Position numbers and translations under genes: made by a program. From the NCBI RefSeq assembly GCF_000296815.2, contig NZ_CAIT01000006.1:1246777-1310776 (forward strand): a DNA stretch of 64,000 bases, given 5' to 3'. The stretch's first letter is position 1. Each line of letters opens with the position of its first letter. Source of the stretch: Fibrisoma limi BUZ 3 (GTDB lineage Bacteria > Bacteroidota > Bacteroidia > Cytophagales > Spirosomataceae). The notes beneath the pieces were generated by a model that was not told the origin of the DNA, did no database searches, and worked only from the letters and a program-made list of their open reading frames with translations. Below, one piece after another: positions 49,562 through 58,900 of the stretch.

Positions 49562-50548
49562 ATGAACCGCATCGACCGCTTAACCGCCATCCTGATTCAC
49601 CTGCAAACCAAACGGGTTGTCCGGGCGCAGGAACTGGCCGATCGCTTTAATATAAGCCTGCGGACCGTCTACCGCGACGTCAGGGCGCTGGAAGAAGCGG
49701 GTGTACCTATCGGTGCCGAAGCCGGTGTTGGCTATTTTCTGGAAGGTTATCACCTGCCGCCGGTTATGTTCACAAAGGCCGAAGTCAGCGCGTTGCTGTT
49801 CGGCGCTAAGCTGATTCAGAAGTGGACGGATCAGTCGGTGCGGGCGGAATTTGAGTCGGCGTTATACAAAATCAAGTCGGTGCTGAAGCGGGTGGACCAG
49901 GAACACATTGCCGATCTGGAACCGCACCTCGACGTATCCGGCCCGTTAACCCAATTACCCTACGCTACTGAGTTGCTAACCCAACTCCAACAGGCCGTGG
50001 TTGATCAGTACGTTTTGCTGATCGATTATCATTCCAACTACAACGATGTTGTTTCGCAGCGGCAGGTGGAGCCCCTCGGCCTGTATCACTACGGCTCGGG
50101 CTGGCATCTGATCGCTTTCTGCAGAAGCCGCCACGATTACCGCGATTTTCGGGTGGATCGCATCCGGCAGCTAACGAATACCAGCCAGCGATTCACGCGG
50201 CAGGAACGGCTATCGCTGCAGGAATACCTCGACCGCATTGCCACCACCCAGCCGAAGCCCAAAGAAGCGACGGTGCTGTTCCGCAAGAAAGCCGCCCGGT
50301 TCATTCAGGAACACCGCTACAACTTCGGATTCTACGCCGAAGAAGACCTGGGCGATACGGTTCGGATGCATTTTCGGACGCCGTATTTGCAGGGACTCAG
50401 CCGCTGGCTGATTTCCTACGGTGATTCCGTAACGGTCGAAAGTCCCGAATCGCTCCAAACGATGATGCAGGAACTAGCCGCCGAACTGCGCGATCATTAC
50501 CTGGGCGAACCAGCCTGGCACCTAGCCGACGACCGATCTGCTACTTAA
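49562..50548 (+). CDS. YafY-type HTH-WYL transcription regulator
   Basis: 328 residues: a DeoR-like HTH_11 domain (about 5-60, LTAILIHLQTKRVVRAQELADRFNISLRTVYRDVRALEEAGVPIGAE), then a WYL domain (about 140-215, QRQVEPLGLYHYGSGWHLIAFCRSRHDYRDFRVDRI), and a WYL C-terminal extension domain to the end. WYL proteins bind small ligands or nucleic acid and often respond to stress or DNA damage. 30 bases after the XRE regulator on the same strand, so co-transcription is likely. Its stop overlaps the acyl-CoA dehydrogenase stop by 8 bases (convergent). Confidence 0.92.
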   Translation: MNRIDRLTAILIHLQTKRVVRAQELADRFNISLRTVYRDVRALEEAGVPIGAEAGVGYFLEGYHLPPVMFTKAEVSALLFGAKLIQKWTDQSVRAEFESALYKIKSVLKRVDQEHIADLEPHLDVSGPLTQLPYATELLTQLQQAVVDQYVLLIDYHSNYNDVVSQRQVEPLGLYHYGSGWHLIAFCRSRHDYRDFRVDRIRQLTNTSQRFTRQERLSLQEYLDRIATTQPKPKEATVLFRKKAARFIQEHRYNFGFYAEEDLGDTVRMHFRTPYLQGLSRWLISYGDSVTVESPESLQTMMQELAAELRDHYLGEPAWHLADDRSAT

Positions 50549-51761
50549 ACGCCGGAATGCCGGTAATATCCTGCCCCAGAATCAGCAGATGGATGTCGTG
50601 CGTACCTTCGTACGTAACCACCGATTCGAGGTTCATCAGATGGCGCATAATGGGGTAATCGCCGGTAATGCCCATGCCCCCGAGTACCTGACGGGCTTCG
50701 CGGGCGACCCGCAAAGCTACCTCTACGTTGTTTCGTTTGGCCATTGAGATTTGCGCCGAAGTAGCTTTGTCTTCGTTTTTGAGCGTTCCGAGCCGCCAGC
50801 ACAGTAGCTGAGCGAGCGTAATATCGGTCAGCATTTCGGCCAGTTTCTTCTGCACCAGTTGGTAAGAGGCAATCGGCTTATCGAACTGAATCCGCTCCAG
50901 CGCGTAGCGACGCGCCGTTTCGTAACAGTCCATGGCCGCTCCGAGCGCCCCCCAGGCGATGCCGTAACGAGCCTGATCAAGGCAAGATAAAGCGCTCTTC
51001 AACCCAAATGCTTCGGGCAGCAGGTTTTCCTTCGGCACTTTTACGTCCTGGAAAATCAACTCACCGGTGGCGCTGGCCCGCAACGACCACTTCTGTTCAA
51101 TTTTGGCGGTGCTGAAGCCTTCCATGCCCCGCTCCACAATCAGGCCCCGGATTTTTCCCTGTTCATTTTTGGCCCACACGATAGCAATATCGGCGATGGG
51201 CGCGTGAGTGATCCACATCTTCGAGCCGTTGAGCAAAAAGTAATCACTACGCTCGATAAACCCCGTTTCCATACCCCCGGGATTGGAGCCGTGGTTAGCT
51301 TCGGTCAGGCCGAAGCAGCCAATCAGCTCGCCTTTGGCCAGTTGAGGCAAAAACCGGCGTTTCTGCTCCTCCGAACCGTACCAGAAAATAGGATACATCA
51401 CCAGCGAACTTTGCACCGATACGGTCGAGCGCATCCCCGAATCGCCCCGCTCGATCTCCTGCATCATCAGGCCGTAGGAAATATAATCCAGATTTCCTCC
51501 ACCATACTCAACAGGTAAGGTTGGCCCAAACGCCCCGATCTGCCCGAATTTGGGCACCAGTTGCGCCGGAAACTCTGCCCGCTGAGCATACTCCTCGATA
51601 ATGGGCGAAATTTCGCGTTTGACAAAAGTGCGCATCGACGACCGTACCAGTTTGTGTTCGGCAGTGAGCAGGTCATCCACTTGATAAAAATCCGGCGATT
51701 CAAACGAATCAGGGCCGTTTCCCCGGCTTTTGGTGCGTTGTGGCTGGCTTGTAGCTTGCAT
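50541..51761 (-). CDS. Acyl-CoA dehydrogenase, glutaryl-CoA dehydrogenase-like
   Basis: 406 residues. FAD-binding and active-site landmarks: FGLTEANHGSNPGGMET, KMWITHAPIADIAIVWAK, and the catalytic Glu in VTYEGTHDIHLLILGQ. The GMRSTVSVQSSLVMYPIF segment and TYEGTHDIH fit the glutaryl-CoA dehydrogenase branch, which oxidatively decarboxylates glutaryl-CoA in lysine or tryptophan breakdown; a different short-chain substrate is possible. It faces the two regulator genes tail to tail. N-terminal residues 1-20 are polar and may not be conserved. Confidence 0.9.
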   Translation of the reverse strand: MQATSQPQRTKSRGNGPDSFESPDFYQVDDLLTAEHKLVRSSMRTFVKREISPIIEEYAQRAEFPAQLVPKFGQIGAFGPTLPVEYGGGNLDYISYGLMMQEIERGDSGMRSTVSVQSSLVMYPIFWYGSEEQKRRFLPQLAKGELIGCFGLTEANHGSNPGGMETGFIERSDYFLLNGSKMWITHAPIADIAIVWAKNEQGKIRGLIVERGMEGFSTAKIEQKWSLRASATGELIFQDVKVPKENLLPEAFGLKSALSCLDQARYGIAWGALGAAMDCYETARRYALERIQFDKPIASYQLVQKKLAEMLTDITLAQLLCWRLGTLKNEDKATSAQISMAKRNNVEVALRVAREARQVLGGMGITGDYPIMRHLMNLESVVTYEGTHDIHLLILGQDITGIPAFK

Positions 51762-52038
51762 ACGGATTCAACTCAAAAGAATGGCGGCTTGTTGCCTAAT
51801 CGGCGTTTTTTGCAGTCGACCGGGCGGCAACGCCTATAAAAGAGTAGGCCCCACAAGCTCTACTTGACTACGACCAATGTAGAGCATTTGCTCCAGCCAG
51901 GTTCAGGTTACGCGTTTTTCGGAACCGGTCAGCAACAAAATTTACAGCGGAAAAGCCCTTTTACGACTTAAATAAAACACTAAGTCTATATAGTCAGTTA
52001 CATTTCTGCATTTTACACTTTATGCAAAAAACAACGCT

Positions 52039-52686
52039 ATGAAAACCAGCACAATCACACTCGGGGCATTGCTCGCCCTATCCGTCACCGGCGTTTCGTT
52101 TGCCCAGCAAAACAGTGCCATGCGTTCCGGCGGCACTACGTCCATCGGTAAGTACAGCCTGTCTGAATTTGACCAAAAAAACCAGCAGGGCGCTCAGGCG
52201 GTTGCGGCCGTTAACGCCACCAATGCTCCGCTTTCGCAGGCCGACCAGGACTTGATGAAGCAGGTTGCTATGGGCGGAATGATGCAGCTTCAGGTTAGCC
52301 AGCTTGCGGTTGATAAAGCCAGCAGCGAAGACGTTCGGAAGCTGGCGCAGGCCGAAGTGGATGAACAAACGGGGTTATCGGCCAAACTGAAAGAGATTGC
52401 CTCGGCCAAAGGCGTTTCGCTGCCTACGACGCCCGATGCCGAAGCGCAGGCTATGCTGACGAAAATGCAGGGACTGTCGGGGGCGGAGTTTGACCGTCAG
52501 TACGTTCAACAAAGCGGGGTGAACGGCCACGAGAAACTCGACCAGGTGATGTCGAAAGTGGAATCGAGCGCTAAGGATCAGAGCTTGAAAAATCTGGCCA
52601 AAGCGGCTCATCCCCTGGTTAAAACGCACTTACAGGTGTCGCGTGACGAGCTTAGCCAGCTATCGGGCAGCGGCAACTCACGTTAA
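52039..52686 (+). CDS. DUF4142 exported ferritin-like protein
   Basis: 215 residues with a signal peptide (cut after SFAQ, residue 23). A DUF4142 helical bundle: NAPLSQADQDLMKQVAMGGMMQLQVSQLAVDKASSEDVRKLAQAEVDEQTGLSAKLKEIA, then EFDRQYVQQSGVNGHEKLDQVMSK, then DQSLKNLAKAAHPLVKTHL. A four-helix ferritin-like fold without obvious metal ligands in every helix; usually periplasmic or outer-membrane and linked to stress. It has a good terminator and an AT-rich upstream region (51950-52030). Confidence 0.9.
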   Translation: MKTSTITLGALLALSVTGVSFAQQNSAMRSGGTTSIGKYSLSEFDQKNQQGAQAVAAVNATNAPLSQADQDLMKQVAMGGMMQLQVSQLAVDKASSEDVRKLAQAEVDEQTGLSAKLKEIASAKGVSLPTTPDAEAQAMLTKMQGLSGAEFDRQYVQQSGVNGHEKLDQVMSKVESSAKDQSLKNLAKAAHPLVKTHLQVSRDELSQLSGSGNSR

Positions 52687-52714
52687 CTGTCGTATCCTGC
52701 GTAAGTCAATCAGT

Positions 52715-52746
52715 GCAAAAAGCCAGTCGATGGGCTGGCTTTTTGC
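52715..52746 (+). terminator. Rho-independent terminator
   Basis: 12-bp stem GCAAAAAGCCAG/CTGGCTTTTTGC (52715-52726, 52735-52746), 29 bases after the DUF4142 stop. Confidence 0.75.
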
Positions 52747-52776
52747 CTACTAACCAGATAAACTTCTCAATAGGTT

Positions 52777-53133
52777 ATGAATATGCGATTCATCCCAACG
52801 AAAATACACGGTATTCTCGACTACGTCAGCGGTGGTCTGTTTATGGCATCTCCCTGGTTGTTTGGCTTTGCTGATAAACCCGCAGCTAAGTGGGTCCCAT
52901 TAGCGGCCGGTGGTGCTGCGCTCGGTTCCTCGCTCTTTACCGACTATGAACTCGGGGCCGTTCGAAAGCTACCGATGACTACGCACCTGACCTTAGACGT
53001 AGCCGAAGGAGCGCTGTTGGCGGCCTCGCCCTGGCTGTTTGGCTTTGCGAAAAAAACGTATCTGCCACACGTACTGCTGGGAGCATTCGCCCTGGGCGCC
53101 GGCCTGATGACCCAGAAAACGCCCAAACATTAG
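52777..53133 (+). CDS. SPW-repeat small membrane protein
   Basis: 118 residues with four transmembrane helices arranged as two tandem repeats. Each repeat carries the motif SPWLFGF (ASPWLFGFADK and ASPWLFGFAKK), with an HGILDYVSGG and HLTLDVAEGA lead-in, as in SPW-repeat proteins. Function unknown; found beside stress genes in many bacteria. It lies 90 bases after the DUF4142 gene but beyond a terminator. Confidence 0.88.
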   Translation: MNMRFIPTKIHGILDYVSGGLFMASPWLFGFADKPAAKWVPLAAGGAALGSSLFTDYELGAVRKLPMTTHLTLDVAEGALLAASPWLFGFAKKTYLPHVLLGAFALGAGLMTQKTPKH

Positions 53134-53156
53134 TTGGTTTTCGGTTTTACGTTTTC

Positions 53157-53207
53157 AGTTTCAGGTTTCAGGGTAATCAGGCATGATCTTTCCTGAAACC
53201 TGAAACT
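53157..53207. terminator. 16-bp inverted repeat between convergent genes
   Basis: Perfect arms AGTTTCAGGTTTCAGG (53157-53172) and CCTGAAACCTGAAACT (53192-53207), 19-base loop. Probably a bidirectional terminator for the SPW and LytTR genes. The arm itself is a tandem of AGTTTCAGG/TTTCAGG. Confidence 0.65.
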
Positions 53208-53977
53208 TATTGATTCAGCCAGGCTTTGAATTCTTCGGCTCGTTCGCGACTGACCATCACCTCTTCGGCCGGTTCGGGGGCTAAGACCAGTTTCAGCTTC
53301 CCGTTAAAATGTTTGTGAATAGCCTGAATGCTGTGCAGATTCAGGATAAACTGCCGATTAGCCCGAAAAAAGTGCTTTGGATCAAGCTGCTCGGCCAGTT
53401 CTTCGAGCGTTTCGGGCAGGGGAAACCACTTTCCATCGAGCCGCACCAATCGGGTTACTTTGTTTTCCGAGTAGAAATAAGCCACTTCATTGGCCACAAT
53501 GGGCAGAAAACTATCCTTATAGCTCACCAGAAACCGCTGTCGAAACGAGGACTGATGCTGATTCAGGGTGCTGATCAACTGCTCAATATTGGGCAGCGTA
53601 ACCGGCATCCCCCCCCGACCGCTACGTCCCTTCCGGAATTTCAGCAGGGCCTGTTCCAGTTCGTCGGCCACGATGGGTTTCAGCAGGTAGTCGATGCTAT
53701 TCAGCTTAAACGCCTGGATGGCGTATTCGTCGTAGGCCGTCGTGAAGATGATCGGGCACGGCGGTTCGACCTGCCGGAAGACCTCAAAACTTAACCCGTC
53801 GGACAGGTGAATATCGCTGAATATTACGTCCAGGTTGGTTTCCCGGCCTAGTCGCTCAACGGCCTGGCTGATGCTGTCCACAATACCCGTTACCTCAATG
53901 GTGTCGTCAACATCCTGCAACAGGCGGGTCAGTCGGCGGGCAGCCGGTATTTCGTCTTCGATGATGAGCGCGTTCAT
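53207..53977 (-). CDS. LytTR-family response regulator
   Basis: 256 residues. Receiver with phosphoacceptor VIFSDIHLSDGLSFEVF, TTAYDEYAIQAF and Lys in DYLLKPIV; LytTR DNA-binding domain (about 150-255) with FLVSYKDSFLPIVANEVAYFYSENK and KHFFRANRQFILNLHSIQAI. It overlaps the kinase gene by 4 bases (53974-53977). The tail to tail SPW gene is unlikely to be its target; the DUF5367-like gene upstream of the kinase is a candidate. Confidence 0.93.
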   Translation of the reverse strand: MNALIIEDEIPAARRLTRLLQDVDDTIEVTGIVDSISQAVERLGRETNLDVIFSDIHLSDGLSFEVFRQVEPPCPIIFTTAYDEYAIQAFKLNSIDYLLKPIVADELEQALLKFRKGRSGRGGMPVTLPNIEQLISTLNQHQSSFRQRFLVSYKDSFLPIVANEVAYFYSENKVTRLVRLDGKWFPLPETLEELAEQLDPKHFFRANRQFILNLHSIQAIHKHFNGKLKLVLAPEPAEEVMVSRERAEEFKAWLNQ

Positions 53978-55035
53978 GTTCCAATCAAGGGCAACCGCAC
54001 CGTAAACGACTGGCCGTTCTCGACCACGGCGGGTTGTTTGTTAATGAGGAGTTCGTAACGATGCCGGATATTCTGGAGCCCAATACCCGTACCGGCTTCA
54101 ACATGCTGCCGCCGGTGGAGGGAATTCTGCACCACCAGCTCCCCTGATTCATTGCAGGTCAGCGTAATGTGGAGAGGGTGCTGTTCGTTCACTACGTTGT
54201 GCTTAACGGCGTTTTCCAGGAGCAGTTGCAACGTCATGGGGGGGATAAGCCGGTCCCGGTCGCAATCCGGTACGTCGATAGTTACTTGTAAGCCTTCTTC
54301 AAAGCGATTTTTCAGCAGGAACAGATACGCTTCGGCCAGTTTAAGTTCGTCCCGTAAGGGCACCAGCGTTTTGTCGCGGTTCTGCAATACGTAGCGATAG
54401 ACAAGCGACAGACTTTCGATGAAGGCTACCGCCCGGCGCGGATTTTCCTCGACGATGTAGCTCAGTGTGTTCAGATTGTTGAACAGAAAATGGGGGTCGA
54501 GCTGCCCTTTGAGGGCTTCAAACCGGGCTTCGACAGACTCCCGTTTGAGCCGTTCGGCTTCCAGCATCGATGTGCGCCAACGCGTAAAGAAGTACTCGCC
54601 GGTTTGGAGAGCATTGATAAACAAGGCCATCAGGCTACCAAACGCAAAGGTTTGCCGGATGCTCAGCCAGTCGGCCTCCGTGAAGCGATAGTCAGGTTCT
54701 TCGATCAGGATAATCACCCACACGATTCCGCCAATAACAACGACGCTGTCAATAATCAGGGTGATCAGTTGAACCATGAACCGCAGCAGCGGCCGGTCTT
54801 CCCAGGGCAGAATGCGGTTAAGCTGATCAGTGCTCCACAGACTCAGCTCCGAGAGAATGTACGCACCAATCAGGCACGAACAAATGTCGAAGCAATACGC
54901 TTTCCAGGCACCCGTTCCTACGTACGGCGGCACTTCGAAGGATTTGGGGTCGACGTAGTAAACGATCAAATAGATGAGCAGGCCCATTATGGGCGTACCA
55001 ACTACCCGAAACCACTTTCTAAACGGAGAAACCAC
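53974..55035 (-). CDS. LytS-type sensor histidine kinase
   Basis: 353 residues. N-terminal helices (about 12-30, 45-62, 87-110, 125-145), coiled linker, phosphoacceptor LDPHFLFNNLNTLSYIVEENPR, and HATPase N-box LLENAVKHNVVNE and GTGIGLQNIRHRYELL. It is the partner of the LytTR regulator it overlaps, and is 34 bases downstream of the DUF5367-like gene stop on the same strand, so the three may be co-transcribed from the promoter at 55738-55745. Confidence 0.92.
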   Translation of the reverse strand: MVSPFRKWFRVVGTPIMGLLIYLIVYYVDPKSFEVPPYVGTGAWKAYCFDICSCLIGAYILSELSLWSTDQLNRILPWEDRPLLRFMVQLITLIIDSVVVIGGIVWVIILIEEPDYRFTEADWLSIRQTFAFGSLMALFINALQTGEYFFTRWRTSMLEAERLKRESVEARFEALKGQLDPHFLFNNLNTLSYIVEENPRRAVAFIESLSLVYRYVLQNRDKTLVPLRDELKLAEAYLFLLKNRFEEGLQVTIDVPDCDRDRLIPPMTLQLLLENAVKHNVVNEQHPLHITLTCNESGELVVQNSLHRRQHVEAGTGIGLQNIRHRYELLINKQPAVVENGQSFTVRLPLIGT

Positions 55036-55069
55036 GGCGTCTTCGTCAGTTTAAGCAACTCATTACTCG

Positions 55070-55705
55070 CTACCAGAGCTCTTGTTTGCGCACAAAACCG
55101 GTCAGCAGACCAACGGCGTAGCCCCAGAAAAGCCAGGCCGCAAACAAGACGCTGGCATCCGGCGACAGGTTTGGATATACATCCTGAAAAAACAGCACCG
55201 TTCCGGCATCCAGCACCATACCGGGCAGGGCAAACAACACGGCTGCCTTCACCTGCTCGTCTTCGTCCACGTTTTTGAACCGGTACAACGGATACAGGAG
55301 CAACGGCATCAGCACAGTCAGCCCGGCGAACGCCAGAACGATTAGCCCCGTATCGCCCGGCACAAAAATGTACTGCCCGGCCAGTCGTACGAAGATAGTA
55401 GCCAACAACCAGACAACGAACCCGGCACCCATAAAAAAAGTAGCTGATTGTGAGCCGGTAACCTTAACGAACGCCATCACCTCTTTCAGAAAATTACGAC
55501 CGAGCAGCAGCAATGAACTCGCGAATGTGACTTCGCCAAACATCAGGAAGGCCGCAATGGCACCGGCTTTAAAGACGTCTGAAACGGGCAGCGGAACAAA
55601 GGGAACAACCAGGGCCATCGGCCAGGTTAGAAACGACAAAATCAACAGCGCAATGCCAACTTTACGAGCTGTCTGGGGCGAGAAGTGATCTAACCAGTGA
55701 TTCAT
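55070..55705 (-). CDS. DUF5367-like membrane protein with an N-terminal pair of helices
   Basis: 211 residues, about six transmembrane helices. The second half (YPLYRFKNVDEDEQVKAAVLFALPGMVLDAGTVLFFQDVYPNLSP, then AAWLFWGYAVGLLTGF) fits DUF5367. The first half (ALLILSFLTWPMALVVPFVPLP, MFGEVTFASSLLLLGRNFLKEV) looks like a 'transporter suffix' module. Together this may be a small transporter-like fusion. Function unknown. It stands upstream of the LytS/LytTR pair, so it could be part of the signal-sensing system. An exact -7 box is 32 bases upstream. Confidence 0.65.
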   Translation of the reverse strand: MNHWLDHFSPQTARKVGIALLILSFLTWPMALVVPFVPLPVSDVFKAGAIAAFLMFGEVTFASSLLLLGRNFLKEVMAFVKVTGSQSATFFMGAGFVVWLLATIFVRLAGQYIFVPGDTGLIVLAFAGLTVLMPLLLYPLYRFKNVDEDEQVKAAVLFALPGMVLDAGTVLFFQDVYPNLSPDASVLFAAWLFWGYAVGLLTGFVRKQELW

Positions 55706-55737
55706 ATACTTACAGAGTGAACTGGTGAAATTGTGTC

Positions 55738-55745
55738 CAAAAGTA
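55738..55745 (-). promoter_or_regulatory. Candidate -7 promoter box (TACTTTTG)
   Basis: Exact TAnnTTTG match on the minus strand, 32 bases before the 55705 start. Confidence 0.45.
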
Positions 55746-55900
55746 GATCGGCCAATAGTACATGACCTAAGAAAACTGCCTGAAGCAGCCGTAGGGCGAC
55801 CTAAAACGCCACACGACTTAGCCGAGACGACATTGCCCGTATGACTACCGAAGCAACCCGGTTTGCACCGACAGAACAGACCGGGTTGCTGTTGGTCGGT

Positions 55901-58900
55901 TCATTCCACACCGATCGCCCGCTCCAGGTCGAGCTGAGCGACCAGATAATCATACACGGCCTGTAGCCGGTTGCTCTGGGCCTGCCGAAAGGCCAGTTCG
56001 GCATCGGTCAGGTCGCTGAACCGGGTCAGCCCCTGCCGGTAGCGGCTTTGGAAAAGCCCGTAACTCCGTTCGACCGCCCGAATCACTCCATCCTGCGTTT
56101 TAATACGCTCCCGGGCCTCGTCGACTGCGTACAAACTGGAACGGACCTCATTGGCAACCAGCTCTTTGTTGTAGCGTAGTTGCTCCTGCCCCTGCCAGTA
56201 CGCAATCCGGGCCTGCTGAATCTTCAGCGCATTCGTCGAGTTGAACAGCGGAATGTTTAGTTGCAGCCCGGCGTACAGTACCAGCGGCCAGCGACTGTTC
56301 TGAAACCGGAAATCGTTCAACTGCGCCTGGGTGCTCACCTGGCCGAAGAGAGAGAGCGTCGGTAATCGCCGGGTACGGTCAAGCTGCTCCTGCTGCTGAC
56401 TTTGCTCCAGATTGAGCGCCAGTTGCCGCAGTTCGGGCCGTTGGTTCCAGGCCCGACCTATTGTTATGGCTTCGCCCGCAACCGCATCGGGTCGGTACAC
56501 CAGCGAATCGGTCAGTACCAGCTCCGTATCGGGTTTCAGTCCAAGCAACGTACTGAGCTGATTCCTGAGCAGCCGGATCGTCCGCTCGAGCTTCGACAGA
56601 TTGGGTCGCTGGTTCTCTACCTCAACGAACGCCCGCAACGTATCGGCATCCGTAGCCAGTTGAACCCGATACAGGTTTCGGGCTTCGCGCAACGCTTCCT
56701 GCGCCCGATGAATACCCCTGAGGGCCAGTCGGCGCTGTTCTTCGGCCAGCAGTACGTTCAGGTATTGTTTTTTCACCTCCGTCACCTGCCGGGCTGTCAC
56801 GGCCCGTAGACTCTCGCTGGCAACCTGCCGGGCCGTAGCAGCCTGTTTCCTGCCGATACGCAGATCGGGCTGTACCAGGGGCATGGCCAGATTTACGGCC
56901 CCGGAGTAGCCGTGACGTAAGGCCGCCTGAACGGGCTGGAGTCGGTTTTCGTCGATGGAAAAGCTACCCGTTGCCGGATCGATGGAAAAAGCCGGGAAGA
57001 AAAACACGGGCGGTTTGATATTGTAGGTGTATTGCCCAACGCCGTTCAGGGTCGGCCACCAGGAGCGTTTCACCTCTTCCAGCCGAACATCCGCTTTCTC
57101 GATGTCCATCTTTGCCACCCGAACGTCGCCATTCTGCGCCCGCACCAGATCAGCAGCCTGCTGTAGAGATAGTGGGCGTGGGGCGATGGGGAGGGGGGTA
57201 AGGGCAGGGGGCTGGGGGCCGGGGGTGGCAGGTTGTGCGTTCAGCGTACATGTACTGAGAACGATCAAAACTATCGCGGCAGAAACGGTCTTAGTCCCTA
57301 CCCCCGAGCCCGTAGCCCCCTGCCCCAGGCCCTTCGCCCCACGCCGGTTCACCCACTCCAGCAGCCGGGTGAAGTCCATATACACCGTCGGCACAAAGAC
57401 GAGCGTCAGGAGCATCGAGCTCGACAGGCCTCCTACCAGGGCCCAGGCCAATCCGCTTTTCAATTCGGCACCCGGCCCGGTCGCCAGGGCGATGGGCAAC
57501 ATACCAACCACCATCGCCAGCGTCGTCATCAGGATCGGACGAAGCCGGTTCTGCCCCGCTTCGAGGAGTGCATCGACGAGCGGTTGCCCCTGCTCCCGGT
57601 TCTGATTCGCCCGATCGACCAGTAGAATCGCGTTTTTGGCCACCAGTCCGAGCATCATGATGAGTCCCAGAATGGTGAAGATGTTCAGCGAGTTCATGGT
57701 GAATGCCAGCGCGAACAATGCGCCTACAATGGCCATCGGGATCGAGAACAACACCACGAACGGATACAGCCAGGAGTTGTAGAGGGCCACCATGATGAGG
57801 TACATGAACAGAATAGCCGCCCCGAAGGCCAGACCCAGCTTACCAAACGAATCGTCCTGCAACTCAAGATCGCCACCGTATACGATCCGTACCGACGGAT
57901 CAATACCTAGTTTGGCAACGGCCTGCTGAATGTCGACGCCGATGTCGCCGACGGGCCGACCGACTGCCTGGGCCGTTACGGTGACGGCGTTGTTCCGGTC
58001 TTTCCGTTCCAGCACGGCCGGATTGAACGTTTCGCGGATGTCGGCCACCTGCCGGAGTTCCACCAGTTGGCCCTCGGCGTTCAGCAACGACAGCCGACCG
58101 AGTTGCTCCGTGCGATTTCGGAACGATTCCGCGTATTGAATCCGCATGGTTACCGACTGATCGCCGGCCAGTCCGCTCCCGTCTTTCGGCTGAATCGTCA
58201 GGTCATCGAACCCGGCCAACGCCGTCCGGATGGCCGAGCCAGCCTCTTCGGTTGTCAGGCCGTAGCGAGCCAGTTTTTCCCGGTCGACGTCGATCTGCAC
58301 TTCGGGTTTTCGCATCTGCCCGGAGAATCGCACATCGGCCGTTCCGGGTATCGCCCGCATGGCGTCGGCAATCCGCGTGGCTTCACTGCGTACGTTCTCG
58401 CGATCGGCTCCGCTGACAATCAGCATGATGGGTGTTGACCCATCGGCCCCCAGAATACCAATCGGGTACGCCTTGATGCGAACGCCGGGGAGCTGAGCCG
58501 CCCGCTGTTTTACTTCCTGCGTCAGCGTTACCAGGTCTTTGGTCCGCTCGTTTTTAGGCGAAAACGTCACCGAGAACTCCACGCTGTTGCTCCCCGACGT
58601 AAGCCCGAAGCTGTCGGGGTTGGACCCCACGTTGGTAAACACCCGCCGGACTTCAGGCATCTGGTACAGCGTCTGCTCAAACTGCCGGGCCAGCGCATCG
58701 GTCTGCGCCAGCTTCTGCCCTTCTGCAAACTGCAACGTAATGCTGACCTCGCCTTTATCGGTCGGGGGCGTAAATTCAGCCCCGATGAACCCCATGGACG
58801 GCAACGTCAGTGAAGCCACAAACAGACCACCCGCCAGCAAGGCCGTTGTTTTCCGGTGCCCAAGCGCCCAGGCCAGTACGTCCTGGTAGACAGCCGCAAG

